NCBI GenBank assembly: GCA_964522015.1
Contig: CAZFST010000002.1
Location: 62,001-126,000 of the forward strand
Length of the DNA: 64,000 bases
Reading direction: 5' to 3'
DNA from: QQWI01 sp964522015
GTDB lineage: Bacteria; Bacillota; Clostridia; Peptostreptococcales; Acidaminobacteraceae
In this document: in pieces, positions 8,472-17,387 of the stretch
Layout of the letters: every line of letters begins with the position of its first letter
Position numbering within the stretch: the stretch's first letter is position 1
Notes under the pieces: model-generated
What the model saw: the letters and a program-made list of their open reading frames with translations, nothing else
What the model was told of the DNA's origin: nothing
Databases searched by the model: none
Made by a program: the position numbers and the translations under genes

Positions 8472-9848
8472 ATGACATCCTTATTAGAAGCAAAAACAGT
8501 CCATTTAATTGGCATTGGTGGCATTTCAATGAGTGCTATTGCACACATACTCCTTGAAAGGGGTCTTACAGTCACTGGTTCAGATGCAAAATCATCCTAT
8601 GCTGTTGATACATTGCGGGCCGCTGGTGCAAGAGTCACCATTGGACATAGTGCCAGCAACATAGCACATCAAGACCTTTTGATTTACACAGGCGCTATCG
8701 ATGATAGCAATCCTGAATTTCAGAGTGCTGTTGCTTTGAATATTCCCATTTTACGTCGCACAGAAGCCATCAATCAGCTGATGTCGGACTATCCCGTCTC
8801 GCTGGCCTTCTCTGGAACACACGGCAAGACGTCTAGCACAACCATGGCCACTATGATTCTCGAAGCTGCTATGACTGATCCAAGCTACCTTGTTGGCGCT
8901 CGCCTGCCCCACTCACACAAAGCCTACCATATGGCGCCATCGGAATTTATTACAATTGAAGCATGTGAATATAAAGCAGGCTTCTTGGATTTATTTCCTA
9001 CGACACTTGTGGTTAACAATATCGAAGAAGAACACTTGGATTTCTATAAGAACCTTGATGCTATCGTTGAGACTTTCCAAGAGTTTACCACCCATTTAAC
9101 AGCAGAGCACCACTTAATTCTCAACAACGATGATTTCAATGTCAGAAAGCTCAATCGCCATCAAAATGCTCCCATCTTAACCTATGGTATTAATGTACCT
9201 TCAAATTACGAGGCGAGGGCCCTAACGTTTAATCACGAAGGGCAGCCCACATTTGAATTATTTGTAAACGGGGAATCCCAGACCAAAATAACGCTTTCTG
9301 TACCGGGAAGACACAATGTCTATAACGCCCTTGGCGCCATTGCCGCAACCCATGCCAATGGTATCGATTTTGAATCGATTAAAAAGGCTTTGGAAGCCTT
9401 CACAAATGCCGAACGGCGATTTGAAGTCCTTGGAAATTTCCACGGCGCAACCATCGTATCAGACTACGCCCATCACCCTTCTGAAGTAAAAGCCACCCTT
9501 CACGCTGCTCAAAATCTAGAAGGTCAGGATATTATTGCAGTTTTTCAGCCCCACACCTATTCAAGAACAAAGACATTGCTTCATGAAACAGCTGGTGCTT
9601 TCAAAGGCTGCAAGCATGTTTTTATTACAGATATTTACGCTGCACGGGAAACCAATACGTACAACATCCATTCCCGTGACTTAGTCAACTGTATACTGGA
9701 GGAGCAAGACAACGTCACTTATTTGGCATCCCTAGATGATATCGCCGATGCCATCAAGCCCCTGTGTCACGAAAACACATTCGTGGTCTTAATGGGCGCT
9801 GGTGATATCGATGGGGCTGCAAGAAAACTGGTAGCACCAACTAAATAA
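8472..9848 (+). CDS. murC: UDP-N-acetylmuramate-L-alanine ligase
   Basis: Cytoplasmic ATP-dependent ligase adding L-Ala to UDP-MurNAc, the first step of the peptidoglycan stem peptide. The 458 residues contain the N-terminal UDP-binding GIGGISMSAIAHIL, the ATP loop FSGTHGKTSSTTM, central EACEYKAGFLDL with VVNNIEEEHLD, and the C-terminal FQPHTYSRTKTL of the Mur ligase fold. The ATG at 8472 has AGAGAGGAA upstream. It is a single-gene unit, divergent from purR and closed by a strong hairpin. Length and motifs are ordinary. Confidence 0.97.
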   Translation: MTSLLEAKTVHLIGIGGISMSAIAHILLERGLTVTGSDAKSSYAVDTLRAAGARVTIGHSASNIAHQDLLIYTGAIDDSNPEFQSAVALNIPILRRTEAINQLMSDYPVSLAFSGTHGKTSSTTMATMILEAAMTDPSYLVGARLPHSHKAYHMAPSEFITIEACEYKAGFLDLFPTTLVVNNIEEEHLDFYKNLDAIVETFQEFTTHLTAEHHLILNNDDFNVRKLNRHQNAPILTYGINVPSNYEARALTFNHEGQPTFELFVNGESQTKITLSVPGRHNVYNALGAIAATHANGIDFESIKKALEAFTNAERRFEVLGNFHGATIVSDYAHHPSEVKATLHAAQNLEGQDIIAVFQPHTYSRTKTLLHETAGAFKGCKHVFITDIYAARETNTYNIHSRDLVNCILEEQDNVTYLASLDDIADAIKPLCHENTFVVLMGAGDIDGAARKLVAPTK

Positions 9849-9865
9849 GCAATTGATATGAAATA

Positions 9866-9920
9866 ACAAAAGAGGTAGTCGCTTTCATCTGATCACAGAT
9901 AAGGCGACTACCTCTTTTAC
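9866..9920. terminator. Bidirectional terminator between murC and lspA
   Basis: A 15-bp perfect inverted repeat pairs AAAAGAGGTAGTCGC (9868-9882) with its complement (9904-9918). A/T runs on both flanks allow termination of converging transcripts. Confidence 0.85.
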
Positions 9921-9966
9921 ACGATCACTTTTATACGATCACCTTTACAGGATCTCTTTTATACTG
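9915..9966. repeat. Three imperfect ~14-bp direct repeats at the 3' end of lspA
   Basis: TTTTACACGATCAC, TTTTATACGATCACC and TTTACAGGATCTC follow one another, then TTTTATAC. They run into the lspA stop codon. No function is evident; slippage duplication is the simplest explanation. Confidence 0.55.
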
Positions 9967-10414
9967 GCTTTTTAACAAAAATCTGCGTAATCAGATAGAG
10001 GGCAACCCCTACCACCACAAAGGAGTCAGCTGTATTGAATATCGCAAAGTTAATGATGCGAGCATCAAAAAAATCTACAACATAGCCCAATCGAATCCTA
10101 TCGATGAGATTGCCGATACCACCACCTATGAGCATTGCAAATCCAATCTTTGCAAAGATTTCACCGGGTTGCGTGGACCATTTCAACAGGTAAACAAACA
10201 TCACCGTCATGGCGATTGCGGTGATCAGCACCAAAAAAGTTTGCTTGCCCTGTAATATGCTAAATGCTGCACCTGTATTTTCAGAATACGTCAGATGAAA
10301 GACATTTTGAATCAGCGGTAAGGTGTCAATGGGCTTTACATATAGCACCACTAGCCACTTGGCCAGTTGATCAATAACGACGATTGCAATGATAATTAAC
10401 ACATAGATCCACAT
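9959..10414 (-). CDS. lspA: Lipoprotein signal peptidase (signal peptidase II)
   Basis: Integral membrane aspartyl protease that removes signal peptides from prolipoproteins. The 151 residues have four predicted membrane helices, an early VIDQLAKWLV motif, and both catalytic Asp regions: GNLIDRIRLGYVVDFFD and FNTADSFVVVG. The start at 10414 has AAAGGAG upstream. It lies 24 nt downstream of the cardiolipin synthase gene, so the two probably share a transcript. At least one lipoprotein substrate (the thiamine-precursor binding protein) is encoded in this window. Confidence 0.96.
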   Translation of the reverse strand: MWIYVLIIIAIVVIDQLAKWLVVLYVKPIDTLPLIQNVFHLTYSENTGAAFSILQGKQTFLVLITAIAMTVMFVYLLKWSTQPGEIFAKIGFAMLIGGGIGNLIDRIRLGYVVDFFDARIINFAIFNTADSFVVVGVALYLITQIFVKKPV

Positions 10415-10438
10415 AAATACTCCTTTAGTCCGCAGGCA

Positions 10439-11989
10439 TTATTGTAAAGGCGACACAATTCGCCCGATTGCTTCAAATACTTTCTGCCACTTGGGCCTGT
10501 GCTTATAGACATGATAATCCAAAGTTTCTGATGCTTCCATATCTTGAACAAAATCTTCACTTAACCGGGTGATCTCTTGTTCCCCATAAAGGAAAGCGTT
10601 GATTTCAAAGTTAATGGCCAGGCTCCTGTAATCCAAATTTGCCGTTCCCACTGAAGCTACACTGCCATCGATAATCATGGTTTTGGCATGCAGAAAGCCT
10701 TTTTTATAAAGATGAATCTTGACACCTGAGCTTAACAACCGTTCAAAATTCGCTCGGGTTGCCCAGTGTACCATTAAATGATCAGGCTTATAGGGAATCA
10801 TGATGCGAACATCCACTCCTGATAAGGCTGCAGTTTGGAGTCCCACCATAATACTCTCATCGGGAACCAGATAAGGTGTTGCAATCCAGATTCGCCATTT
10901 AGCCGTGGCTATCATGGTAAAGTAAGCTTGAGAAATAATTTCCCAATCCGTATCAGGACCGCTGGCAGCAATTTGAACTAAGGATTCATTTTCTATGGGC
11001 AACAGCGCCAGGTAGTCAGATTCCATTAAGAGTTCATTACTAACAAAGGCCCAATCCATCAAGAAGTGGTGCTGCAAACCCATGACACCTTCACCTAGCA
11101 TTCGCAGATGGGTATCTCGCCAATAACCTAAATAGGGATGTTTTCCGCGGTACTCATCACCAATGTTCATGCCACCAATATAACCAATTGCACCATCGAT
11201 AATGGTCAATTTTCTATGATTTCGATAGTTCAACTCTCTACCCAACAATGGGAATACCATTGGCAAGAAGGCATAGCATTGAACACCGGCCTTTTTTAAT
11301 TGATTGATATAGGATTTTCCCAATCGCCAACAACCAACACTATCATAAATCAATCTGACTTCTAAACCAGCTTGCGCCCTTTCAATCAAAGCATCTTTTA
11401 AGGCGCTACCAACTGCATCATCACGAATGATATAGTATTCTAAATGAACGTGGTGCTTAGCATGCTTAATATCTTCAATCAGTGCATCAAAAAATCCATC
11501 ACCGCCAGAAAATATCTTGACTTCATTATGCAAAAAAAATGGAGACTTAGAATTATTAAGAAGCAAATTAACCAGTCGTTCATTGACTAGGTGTCCACTG
11601 AAGGTTTCGATAATGGATACCATGGCAGATTGGATATCGGCTCGTTTCTCTAGCAAGCCATGAGAAAACAGTCGTTTTGCTTCTGAAATCCTTCGCTTTC
11701 TAAAACTTCTACCAAACATCAGGTAGAGTACAAATCCTAATATTGGAAAAGCAATCAAGACAAGTAGCCAAGCGATGGTCTTATGAGGATTTTTATTTTC
11801 GTAAAAGATAAAAAAACCTACAAACAATAAATAAAGGGATAGGCCACCTTTTAAAAAAGCACGGACCCAGATTAAATCTACCCATTCAAAACTGGCATCT
11901 CGCTTAATGAGCAAAGCGGCCATGGCAAGACAAGCCAATACAATCAGCCAAACAAGTAAATTAATACTGCGTTTTAAGAAATGCCCCAT
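10439..11989 (-). CDS. cls: Cardiolipin synthase (phospholipase D family)
   Basis: Membrane enzyme that condenses two phosphatidylglycerols to cardiolipin. It has 516 residues: membrane segments near 10-28, 41-62 and 71-91, then two PLD catalytic repeats with complete HKD motifs, HRKLTIIDGAIGYIGGMN (about 238) and HAKTMIIDGSVASVGTANLD (about 420). The start at 11989 has TAAGGAGGTTAG upstream. It follows trmB by 13 nt and precedes lspA. Length and topology match the ClsA type of Firmicutes. Confidence 0.95.
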   Translation of the reverse strand: MGHFLKRSINLLVWLIVLACLAMAALLIKRDASFEWVDLIWVRAFLKGGLSLYLLFVGFFIFYENKNPHKTIAWLLVLIAFPILGFVLYLMFGRSFRKRRISEAKRLFSHGLLEKRADIQSAMVSIIETFSGHLVNERLVNLLLNNSKSPFFLHNEVKIFSGGDGFFDALIEDIKHAKHHVHLEYYIIRDDAVGSALKDALIERAQAGLEVRLIYDSVGCWRLGKSYINQLKKAGVQCYAFLPMVFPLLGRELNYRNHRKLTIIDGAIGYIGGMNIGDEYRGKHPYLGYWRDTHLRMLGEGVMGLQHHFLMDWAFVSNELLMESDYLALLPIENESLVQIAASGPDTDWEIISQAYFTMIATAKWRIWIATPYLVPDESIMVGLQTAALSGVDVRIMIPYKPDHLMVHWATRANFERLLSSGVKIHLYKKGFLHAKTMIIDGSVASVGTANLDYRSLAINFEINAFLYGEQEITRLSEDFVQDMEASETLDYHVYKHRPKWQKVFEAIGRIVSPLQ

Positions 11990-12002
11990 TGCTCTAACCT
12001 CC

Positions 12003-12641
12003 TTACTGAGGTGCTGTCGCTATGATTCTAAAAATCTGGTACTTGAGGCCTACAAAGTGTTCCTCGTACTCACTGACCACATTATCTGGATCACAAAGAC
12101 TGTGTAAATCTTCAGTCCGTTCTATAATATCATACCCACTGGCTTCTAAACTTGCAACGGTGAATTCATACAAACCACGATTATCGGTCTTAATCACAAG
12201 CTTACCCGATGGTTTTAACAAGCCACGGTAGAAATCAAGAAATGTCCCATGGGTTAAGCGCCGTTTGGCATGTCTATCTTTAGGCCAGGGATCGCTGAAG
12301 TTCAAGTAAATCACATCACTTAATAAACCTTCAAGACAATGCCCAGTTTTAAAAACATCCGCTAGCATAAACCTAATATTTTCCACCTGATGGTCTGTAG
12401 CAAGCCCTGCCGCCCTCAGTAGCAATTCCTCTTTCATTTCAATTCCTATAAAACAGCATTCAGGGTTTCTTCGTGCGGTTTCAACAATGAATTGCCCTCG
12501 CCCTGTTCCGATTTCAATATGCAGAGGCTTTTGGCCAATAAAGCCTTTTAATTTTTCATTTGCTGATTCATCGGGTGGGACTGCAAGGGTTTCAAATCCA
12601 TAGTAGCGCTCAAGTGCGCCTTTTATTTTTCTTCGTCTCAT
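12003..12641 (-). CDS. trmB: tRNA (guanine46-N7)-methyltransferase
   Basis: SAM-dependent enzyme making m7G46 in tRNA. The 212 residues carry the SAM loop IEIGTGRGQFI, the family signature FSDPWPKDRHAKRRLTH and the substrate-binding K(T)DN near the C-terminus. MRRRKIKGALERYYGF at 12641 is chosen as the start because family members begin here and because upstream codons run into the pyrE terminator. The ribosome site (AAAGG) is rather far away at ~12 nt. It is cotranscribed with cls. Confidence 0.95.
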   Translation of the reverse strand: MRRRKIKGALERYYGFETLAVPPDESANEKLKGFIGQKPLHIEIGTGRGQFIVETARRNPECCFIGIEMKEELLLRAAGLATDHQVENIRFMLADVFKTGHCLEGLLSDVIYLNFSDPWPKDRHAKRRLTHGTFLDFYRGLLKPSGKLVIKTDNRGLYEFTVASLEASGYDIIERTEDLHSLCDPDNVVSEYEEHFVGLKYQIFRIIATAPQ

Positions 12642-12675
12642 CTTGTGGACTTGCCTTTCTTTCTTATAATTTAAC

Positions 12676-12709
12676 TCAAATGAAAAGGCCCAATAGGGCC
12701 TTTTCATTT
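12676..12709 (-). terminator. Intrinsic terminator after pyrE
   Basis: GAAAAGGCCC / GGGCCTTTTC with a four-base loop lies between pyrE and trmB; the T run is short (TTTTCATTT). Confidence 0.75.
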
Positions 12710-12734
12710 ATACTTAAGCATCACCATGATGCTA

Positions 12735-13370
12735 TTATGCTTCCGTAAATACCCGTGGATTTTGACTCCAAGACATTAACGCTTCAACATCCTTTTGCTC
12801 TACATAGCCTTCGGTTTGTGCAATTGGTAAAAGTGTTTGATAGTCTGTTAAACTAAACTGAGCAACATTAGCGTCTTCAAACTTTTTTGCGACCTCTGGA
12901 AAGCCATAAGTGAAAATCGCACCGACTCCAACTACATCTGCCCCACCAGCGACTAATGCATCAACTGCTTTCAACGAACTGCCACCAGTTGAGAACAGGT
13001 CTTCAATTAGAAACACCTTTTGCCCCTGCGTGATGCGCCCCTCAATTTGATTCCCTTTACCATGCTCTTTTGCTGTCGCACGGACATAAACCATTGGCAA
13101 ATTAAGAATCTGCGCTACCCAGGCTGCGTAGGGAATACCCGCCGTAGCTGTTCCTGCGATGACTTCAACCGCTGGGTAGTCTTGACGAATGCGATCCGCA
13201 AAACCCTTTGCAATGAGGTCACGGACCTCTGGATAACTAATGGTCACACGATTATCACAGTAGATGGGCGATTTAATACCAGAAACCCATGTAAATAAAT
13301 TGTCTGGACCCACTAGACTCACTGCTTTAATTTCAAGTAGTTTTTTTGCGATTTGTTCTCTCAGTAACAT
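12735..13370 (-). CDS. pyrE: Orotate phosphoribosyltransferase
   Basis: Joins orotate to PRPP to give OMP in pyrimidine synthesis. The 211 residues show the PRPP loop VFLIEDLFSTGGSSLKAVDAL, the catalytic loop region RATAKEHGKGNQIEG with the conserved Lys/His, and an N-terminal SPIYCDNRVTISYPEVR typical of PyrE. The ATG at 13370 has AAGGAG eight nt upstream. It stands alone here, away from other pyr genes, and is closed by a terminator. Confidence 0.96.
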   Translation of the reverse strand: MLLREQIAKKLLEIKAVSLVGPDNLFTWVSGIKSPIYCDNRVTISYPEVRDLIAKGFADRIRQDYPAVEVIAGTATAGIPYAAWVAQILNLPMVYVRATAKEHGKGNQIEGRITQGQKVFLIEDLFSTGGSSLKAVDALVAGGADVVGVGAIFTYGFPEVAKKFEDANVAQFSLTDYQTLLPIAQTEGYVEQKDVEALMSWSQNPRVFTEA

Positions 13371-13482
13371 TTTATCAGCTCCTTGTCTCTCTTAGGTTTT
13401 TCTTACCAAAAGAAGGATACCCTAAAGTCCCTTTGAAGTCAATGAGGTAGGGCTAAATAAATGAATATGCTCCCATGTGAGG

Positions 13483-14379
13483 CTACATAAATGTATAAGC
13501 ACCTGCTATAAAGTAATTGCTAGGAACCCCATATTTATCTTCCACAACGTCAAATCGCCAGTGACCAGGATAACCCTCACCGTGCATGGCCACCTCAAAA
13601 TAGAGCATGGCAATTCCCGCTTCAATGCAGGCTAATCGATCATCGTCGTAGCTATCATCCTTAGACATAGCTAGTATGAACTGATCCCTGTCAATAATAA
13701 AGCGCCATGGTTGACGGTTCCCTGCTGATGGTGCTAATCGCATATAGAAAAACGCCTCTAAATAGCCTAGGGTTTCCAAGTGTTCAACGGTTTCCTGATG
13801 ACCCCACTGTTTTGAGTAAATAAACTCCTCAATGCCCAAACGACCGCTCACTGGCTTTTCTATAAATTCTGAATCCACATGACGATAGCTCATTGACTTA
13901 GAACCGTCGGGTAATAACTGGTTTGCATAGATATTGGATACCCGCATCTCCCCTTTTGAATAGCCCAGTGCGACGATACCAATGATTTCCATATCCGATT
14001 CTAGTTGCAAACGCTCGTGAATCATTGCCTCTTGATTGCTAGTGCTGATCCAACAGGTTGCAATATCGTGGCGAGTCAGGTTAAGCACAAACCACTCCCC
14101 CGCGTAACCGGCAGATTCCAAGTAACGAGCTGACGGCTTAGCAGTGATGAGAACATAATGTGGAGCCTTAATCATGACCCCATGATACCCAGCCACACCA
14201 TTTAAACGTTCAAATACTTGAGTACCCTCCACTAAAGTCATTTTGATTGTAGTGCCCTCTACCACTTGTGGAATGGTCAACATGTATTCTTTAACCAATT
14301 CAAGGTCCTTAAGGTCAAGACTTTTTTCTTTATAATCTCTAACTGACCTTCTTTTTTCCATAACCTTTAGCATTTTCAT
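13483..14379 (-). CDS. Tandem nitroreductase-fold protein (TM1586-type)
   Basis: Probable FMN-dependent oxidoreductase of unknown substrate. The 298 residues look like two half-length nitroreductase repeats: the first opens with VMEKRRSVRDYKEKSLDL and the second, from about 155, holds the better conserved MRLAPSAGNRQPWRFIID. This internally duplicated monomeric form matches the TM1586 nitroreductase subgroup rather than dimeric NfsB types. The start at 14379 has AGGAGG nine nt upstream. It is divergent from the beta-CASP gene, with a perfect palindrome in the shared region that could be its operator. Confidence 0.8.
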   Translation of the reverse strand: MKMLKVMEKRRSVRDYKEKSLDLKDLELVKEYMLTIPQVVEGTTIKMTLVEGTQVFERLNGVAGYHGVMIKAPHYVLITAKPSARYLESAGYAGEWFVLNLTRHDIATCWISTSNQEAMIHERLQLESDMEIIGIVALGYSKGEMRVSNIYANQLLPDGSKSMSYRHVDSEFIEKPVSGRLGIEEFIYSKQWGHQETVEHLETLGYLEAFFYMRLAPSAGNRQPWRFIIDRDQFILAMSKDDSYDDDRLACIEAGIAMLYFEVAMHGEGYPGHWRFDVVEDKYGVPSNYFIAGAYTFM

Positions 14380-14438
14380 TCAAAAACCTCCTAGGCATTT
14401 CATTAATTTAAACGGGAGTCTATTAGGATAACGTTTCT

Positions 14439-14457
14439 TCAGTTATAGTATAACTGA
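14439..14457. promoter_or_regulatory. 19-bp perfect palindrome in a divergent promoter region
   Basis: TCAGTTATAGTATAACTGA is symmetric about its central base and lies 60 bp upstream of the nitroreductase ATG and 120 bp upstream of the beta-CASP ATG. Its TATA cores could double as -10 boxes. It looks like a repressor operator; the regulator is not identifiable here. Confidence 0.55.
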
Positions 14458-14467
14458 TACGCCTACA

Positions 14468-14496
14468 GAATTCAGCAAGAATTCAAAGAGAATTCA
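14468..14496. promoter_or_regulatory. Three GAATTCA direct repeats with 11-bp period
   Basis: GAATTCA occurs at 14468, 14479 and 14490, each separated by four bases. A 7+4 direct repeat on one helix face is the architecture bound by OmpR/PhoB-type response regulators. It lies 80 bp upstream of the beta-CASP gene. The binding protein is inference. Confidence 0.5.
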
Positions 14497-14576
14497 AAAT
14501 GTTATCATAATTTCTGCTTAGAGCCCATTGACTGGGTATAAAAGCAATAGGACCTACATTTAAAAAGGAGCCCACT

Positions 14577-15962
14577 ATGAACACACTTCAACTTTTTGGC
14601 GCAGCCCACTGTGTCACAGGATCGAATTACTTGTTAAAAACCCCCTACTCAGACATCTTAATTGACTGTGGCCTCTTCCAAGGCAGTGATGAGGAGGAGA
14701 GGCAAAACCACTTGCCCTTTCAGTACAATCCTAAGGATATACCCTTTCTACTTTTGACACATGCCCACATTGACCACTCCGGTCGGATCCCTAAATTAGT
14801 GAAGGATGGGTTTTGCGGCAAAATAATTTGTTCCAGAGCAACCCGAGACTTAGTTGAAATCTTGCTACTTGACGCTGCCAAAATCCAAGAGGCAGATGCC
14901 CAGTGGGAAAATAAGAAGCGGGAGCGAGCCGGACTTCAGTTGCTTACCCCTTTATATTCTGTTGATGATGCCTATAAAGCCATCGCATATCTCTATCCTG
15001 TTGATACAGATGCCCCCATCTTTCTAAACGAAAAAATCCAAGTCACCCTTAGACCCACAGGCCATCTCTTAGGGGCTTGTAGCATCACCCTCAGCATTGA
15101 AGGCCGTCATATGACGTTCTCAGGGGACTTAGGCACACAAAACCCTATTCTCTATCCACCTCCAGAACCCATGCCACCAGCAGAAATCTTAATCTGCGAG
15201 ACAACCTACGGCAATAAAATTCATCTTCCTTCAGAGGAACGCATCCAAAAGTTAATTGGGGCACTAGAAGACACCTTGACCCACGGAGGCACGGCCATTA
15301 TTCCTGCATTTTCTGTGGGTAGGACACAACAATTGCTCTTTGATCTTTATACCTACTTTAAACAAAATCCCCAGTCCCCTTTGCGAGAATACCCAATTTT
15401 TGTTGACAGTCCTCTCGCAATTGATGCAACAGCCATTTATAGGCAGCATCTGAATTTACTAAAACCATCGGTACGGGCTGAATTTATGCATCCCATCAAC
15501 CCTTTTATGCAGGAACATCTGACATTTGTGCTGGATATGAAAAAATCCATGGCGCTTAATACGAATCCGAACCCCAAAATCATCATTTCGGCCAGTGGCA
15601 TGTGTGATGCAGGCCGGATACGCCACCATCTTAAGCATTATCTATGGCGGCCAGAAACAGCAATTATCTTTGTTGGCTATCAAGCAGAGGGGTCTACTGG
15701 CCGAGCCATCTTAGAAGGGGCTACGCATATTAACATTCTGGATGAAACCATTGCAGTCCATGCGAGAATCTATACACTGAATGGCTATTCGGGACATGCT
15801 GATCAAAGCGACTTGCTTTATTGGATTAAGCAAAATCCTAAACTTAAGACAATCGTTTTAACCCATGGGGAAAACGAGGCCATTGAAGCCATGAAAATTG
15901 CTCTTATGGATTCCGGAATCACCATTCACGCACCGCAAATAGGAGACACCATTTCGTTTTAA
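14577..15962 (+). CDS. Metallo-beta-lactamase / beta-CASP RNA-processing hydrolase
   Basis: Predicted zinc-dependent RNA (or nucleic acid) processing enzyme of the CPSF/Ysh1-like group. The 461 residues begin with an MBL domain (GAAHCVTGSNYLL, then HAHIDHSGRIPKL, the HxHxDH zinc motif). A beta-CASP insert follows, then the RMMBL C-terminus with SGMCDAGRIRHHL, FVGYQAEGSTGRAILEGA and NGYSGHADQSDL, giving the late zinc and catalytic histidines. It is shorter than RNase J and has no RNase J C-terminal domain. The start has AAGGAG upstream. It is a single-gene unit closed by a hairpin terminator. Confidence 0.9.
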   Translation: MNTLQLFGAAHCVTGSNYLLKTPYSDILIDCGLFQGSDEEERQNHLPFQYNPKDIPFLLLTHAHIDHSGRIPKLVKDGFCGKIICSRATRDLVEILLLDAAKIQEADAQWENKKRERAGLQLLTPLYSVDDAYKAIAYLYPVDTDAPIFLNEKIQVTLRPTGHLLGACSITLSIEGRHMTFSGDLGTQNPILYPPPEPMPPAEILICETTYGNKIHLPSEERIQKLIGALEDTLTHGGTAIIPAFSVGRTQQLLFDLYTYFKQNPQSPLREYPIFVDSPLAIDATAIYRQHLNLLKPSVRAEFMHPINPFMQEHLTFVLDMKKSMALNTNPNPKIIISASGMCDAGRIRHHLKHYLWRPETAIIFVGYQAEGSTGRAILEGATHINILDETIAVHARIYTLNGYSGHADQSDLLYWIKQNPKLKTIVLTHGENEAIEAMKIALMDSGITIHAPQIGDTISF

Positions 15963-15987
15963 TCTTGGATTTTGTTGGGCTAAAACG

Positions 15988-16036
15988 TCAAAAGGCTGCT
16001 ACTAGGAGAATTCATTCTAGTAACAGCCTTTAATTT
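15988..16036. terminator. Terminator after the beta-CASP gene (possibly bidirectional)
   Basis: AAAGGCTG and TACTAG pair with CTAGTA and CAGCCTTT across a small internal loop, followed by TAATTTTATAA on the plus strand. It separates the gene from the converging CheY unit. Confidence 0.8.
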
Positions 16037-16097
16037 TATAAGATTAATGAATCTTTTCATTCTATTGAAAACCACCCTAAAGAACTGCAGGACAAGA

Positions 16098-16472
16098 CTA
16101 TTCTTCATTTTGGTAAGCTATGACAACATCAATAATTTTAATCACGGTATTCTCATTAAAAGGTTTAATAATATAATGCTTGGCACCACATTCTAAAGCA
16201 TCAAATACCTGATTTTTTTCGTCTATGGCACTGATCATAACGATCTTAGCAGTCTGGTATTGGTTTACAATTCGCTTGACTGCTTCTACCCCAGACATAA
16301 TCGGCATTGAAATGTCCATGGTCACCATATCGGGTTGGTGTAGTTGATACATTTCCACTGCTTCTAAACCGTTTTTGGCCTCTTCAACAATCTCGTGACC
16401 GGCATTTTGTAAAATGCGGCGAAGTGTTTTTCTGATGACTGCAGAATCATCTGCAATGAGTATTCTAGCCAT
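16098..16472 (-). CDS. cheY: CheY-like response regulator
   Basis: Stand-alone receiver domain of 124 residues. The acidic pocket (ADDSAVIRK), phosphorylated Asp (MVTMDISMPIMSG), Thr/Ser position (VMISAIDEK) and Lys (YIIKPF) are all present, so it should accept phosphate. It has no output domain and therefore acts by protein contact, typically on flagellar motor or chemotaxis proteins. It lies 39 nt downstream of a CheX-type gene, its likely phosphatase. No cheA or cheW is nearby. Confidence 0.9.
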   Translation of the reverse strand: MARILIADDSAVIRKTLRRILQNAGHEIVEEAKNGLEAVEMYQLHQPDMVTMDISMPIMSGVEAVKRIVNQYQTAKIVMISAIDEKNQVFDALECGAKHYIIKPFNENTVIKIIDVVIAYQNEE

Positions 16473-16511
16473 GATTATTCCTCCACGTCAAATATGAGCA
16501 ATTAGTTCTAA

Positions 16512-17213
16512 TTAAAAGTTGATGCCAATCACTCTAAGGGCCTCAGAGCATGTCGTACATACGGTTTGGTTTATCAATCGATTCGCGGTTATTTCAACTG
16601 GGGTATACGATTCAAAAAACATGGGAATGCTCATGTTGATATTGGAACTTGTTGTATAATGCTTCAAAGATAAGCCAACAATTATATTAGCCAGTTCTGA
16701 AACAGTGGCTTTTAACAATTCTTTTCGCTCTTTAGGTAGAATTGGATCTTCAACTAATTTTTTCAGGATAACATCTGCCATAGATTCACTGAGACTGAAT
16801 ATAAGCATCCTGTTGAAATCACCTCTTAAAGTGACCAAGACATTAAAGCGATTTAAGACAAACTTATTGTCGCGAACCGTGGATGAAAGCTGAAAACAAG
16901 GATGTTGAAATTCTTGTCTCATCAAACGGACAGTTTCTTCTGATATAGCATCAAAATAATCATGATTTTGTTGAGACGCATTCAAGCCCAAAAGTTTCAA
17001 ATAAGCATGAGCTTTGTCGCTATATGACATAAGGGTGGTTTTATCCCTTGTGTTATGGAAATCGGTAAAATCAAATAAGGGAGATACGCCTCCTACTTCA
17101 CTTTGTTCTAGGCTTGCTACATAGGAAAGCAATGCGGCACCTTTTTTGACGGGTTCTTGATCGTAAAAAACAAATATCGAAGAATTGTCGTAGTTTTCAA
17201 TACGCAGTTGCAT
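16512..17213 (-). CDS. CheX-like phosphatase domain protein
   Basis: 233 residues. The C-terminal part (about 100-205) resembles CheX/CheC phosphatases: VLVTLRGDFNRMLIFSLSES, then LKATVSELANIIVGLSLKH, where the E..N pair matches the catalytic motif of that family. The first ~95 residues are not recognised. Its partner is probably the CheY directly downstream. The start at 17213 has TGGGGGAG upstream. Assignment rests on the motif and neighbourhood; no other chemotaxis gene adjoins the pair. Confidence 0.72.
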   Translation of the reverse strand: MQLRIENYDNSSIFVFYDQEPVKKGAALLSYVASLEQSEVGGVSPLFDFTDFHNTRDKTTLMSYSDKAHAYLKLLGLNASQQNHDYFDAISEETVRLMRQEFQHPCFQLSSTVRDNKFVLNRFNVLVTLRGDFNRMLIFSLSESMADVILKKLVEDPILPKERKELLKATVSELANIIVGLSLKHYTTSSNINMSIPMFFESYTPVEITANRLINQTVCTTCSEALRVIGINF

Positions 17214-17303
17214 TGATGCTCCCCCAAACTAATTATTGAAGTAAACACTTCTAAAGGTATTATAACCCATTTTTCGCATCTTGAATCAATATATCTCAAA
17301 AAA

Positions 17304-17345
17304 CAAATAAAAACATCTTCAACTTGGCGGTAACCGTTGAAGATG
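17304..17345 (-). terminator. Intrinsic terminator after ribU
   Basis: CATCTTCAAC pairs with GTTGAAGATG over a 12-base loop and runs into TTTTTATTTG on the minus strand. Confidence 0.85.
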
Positions 17346-17387
17346 CTTCGTTGTAATTAAACTTTTTTCTTTTTTATTAAGACTTAG

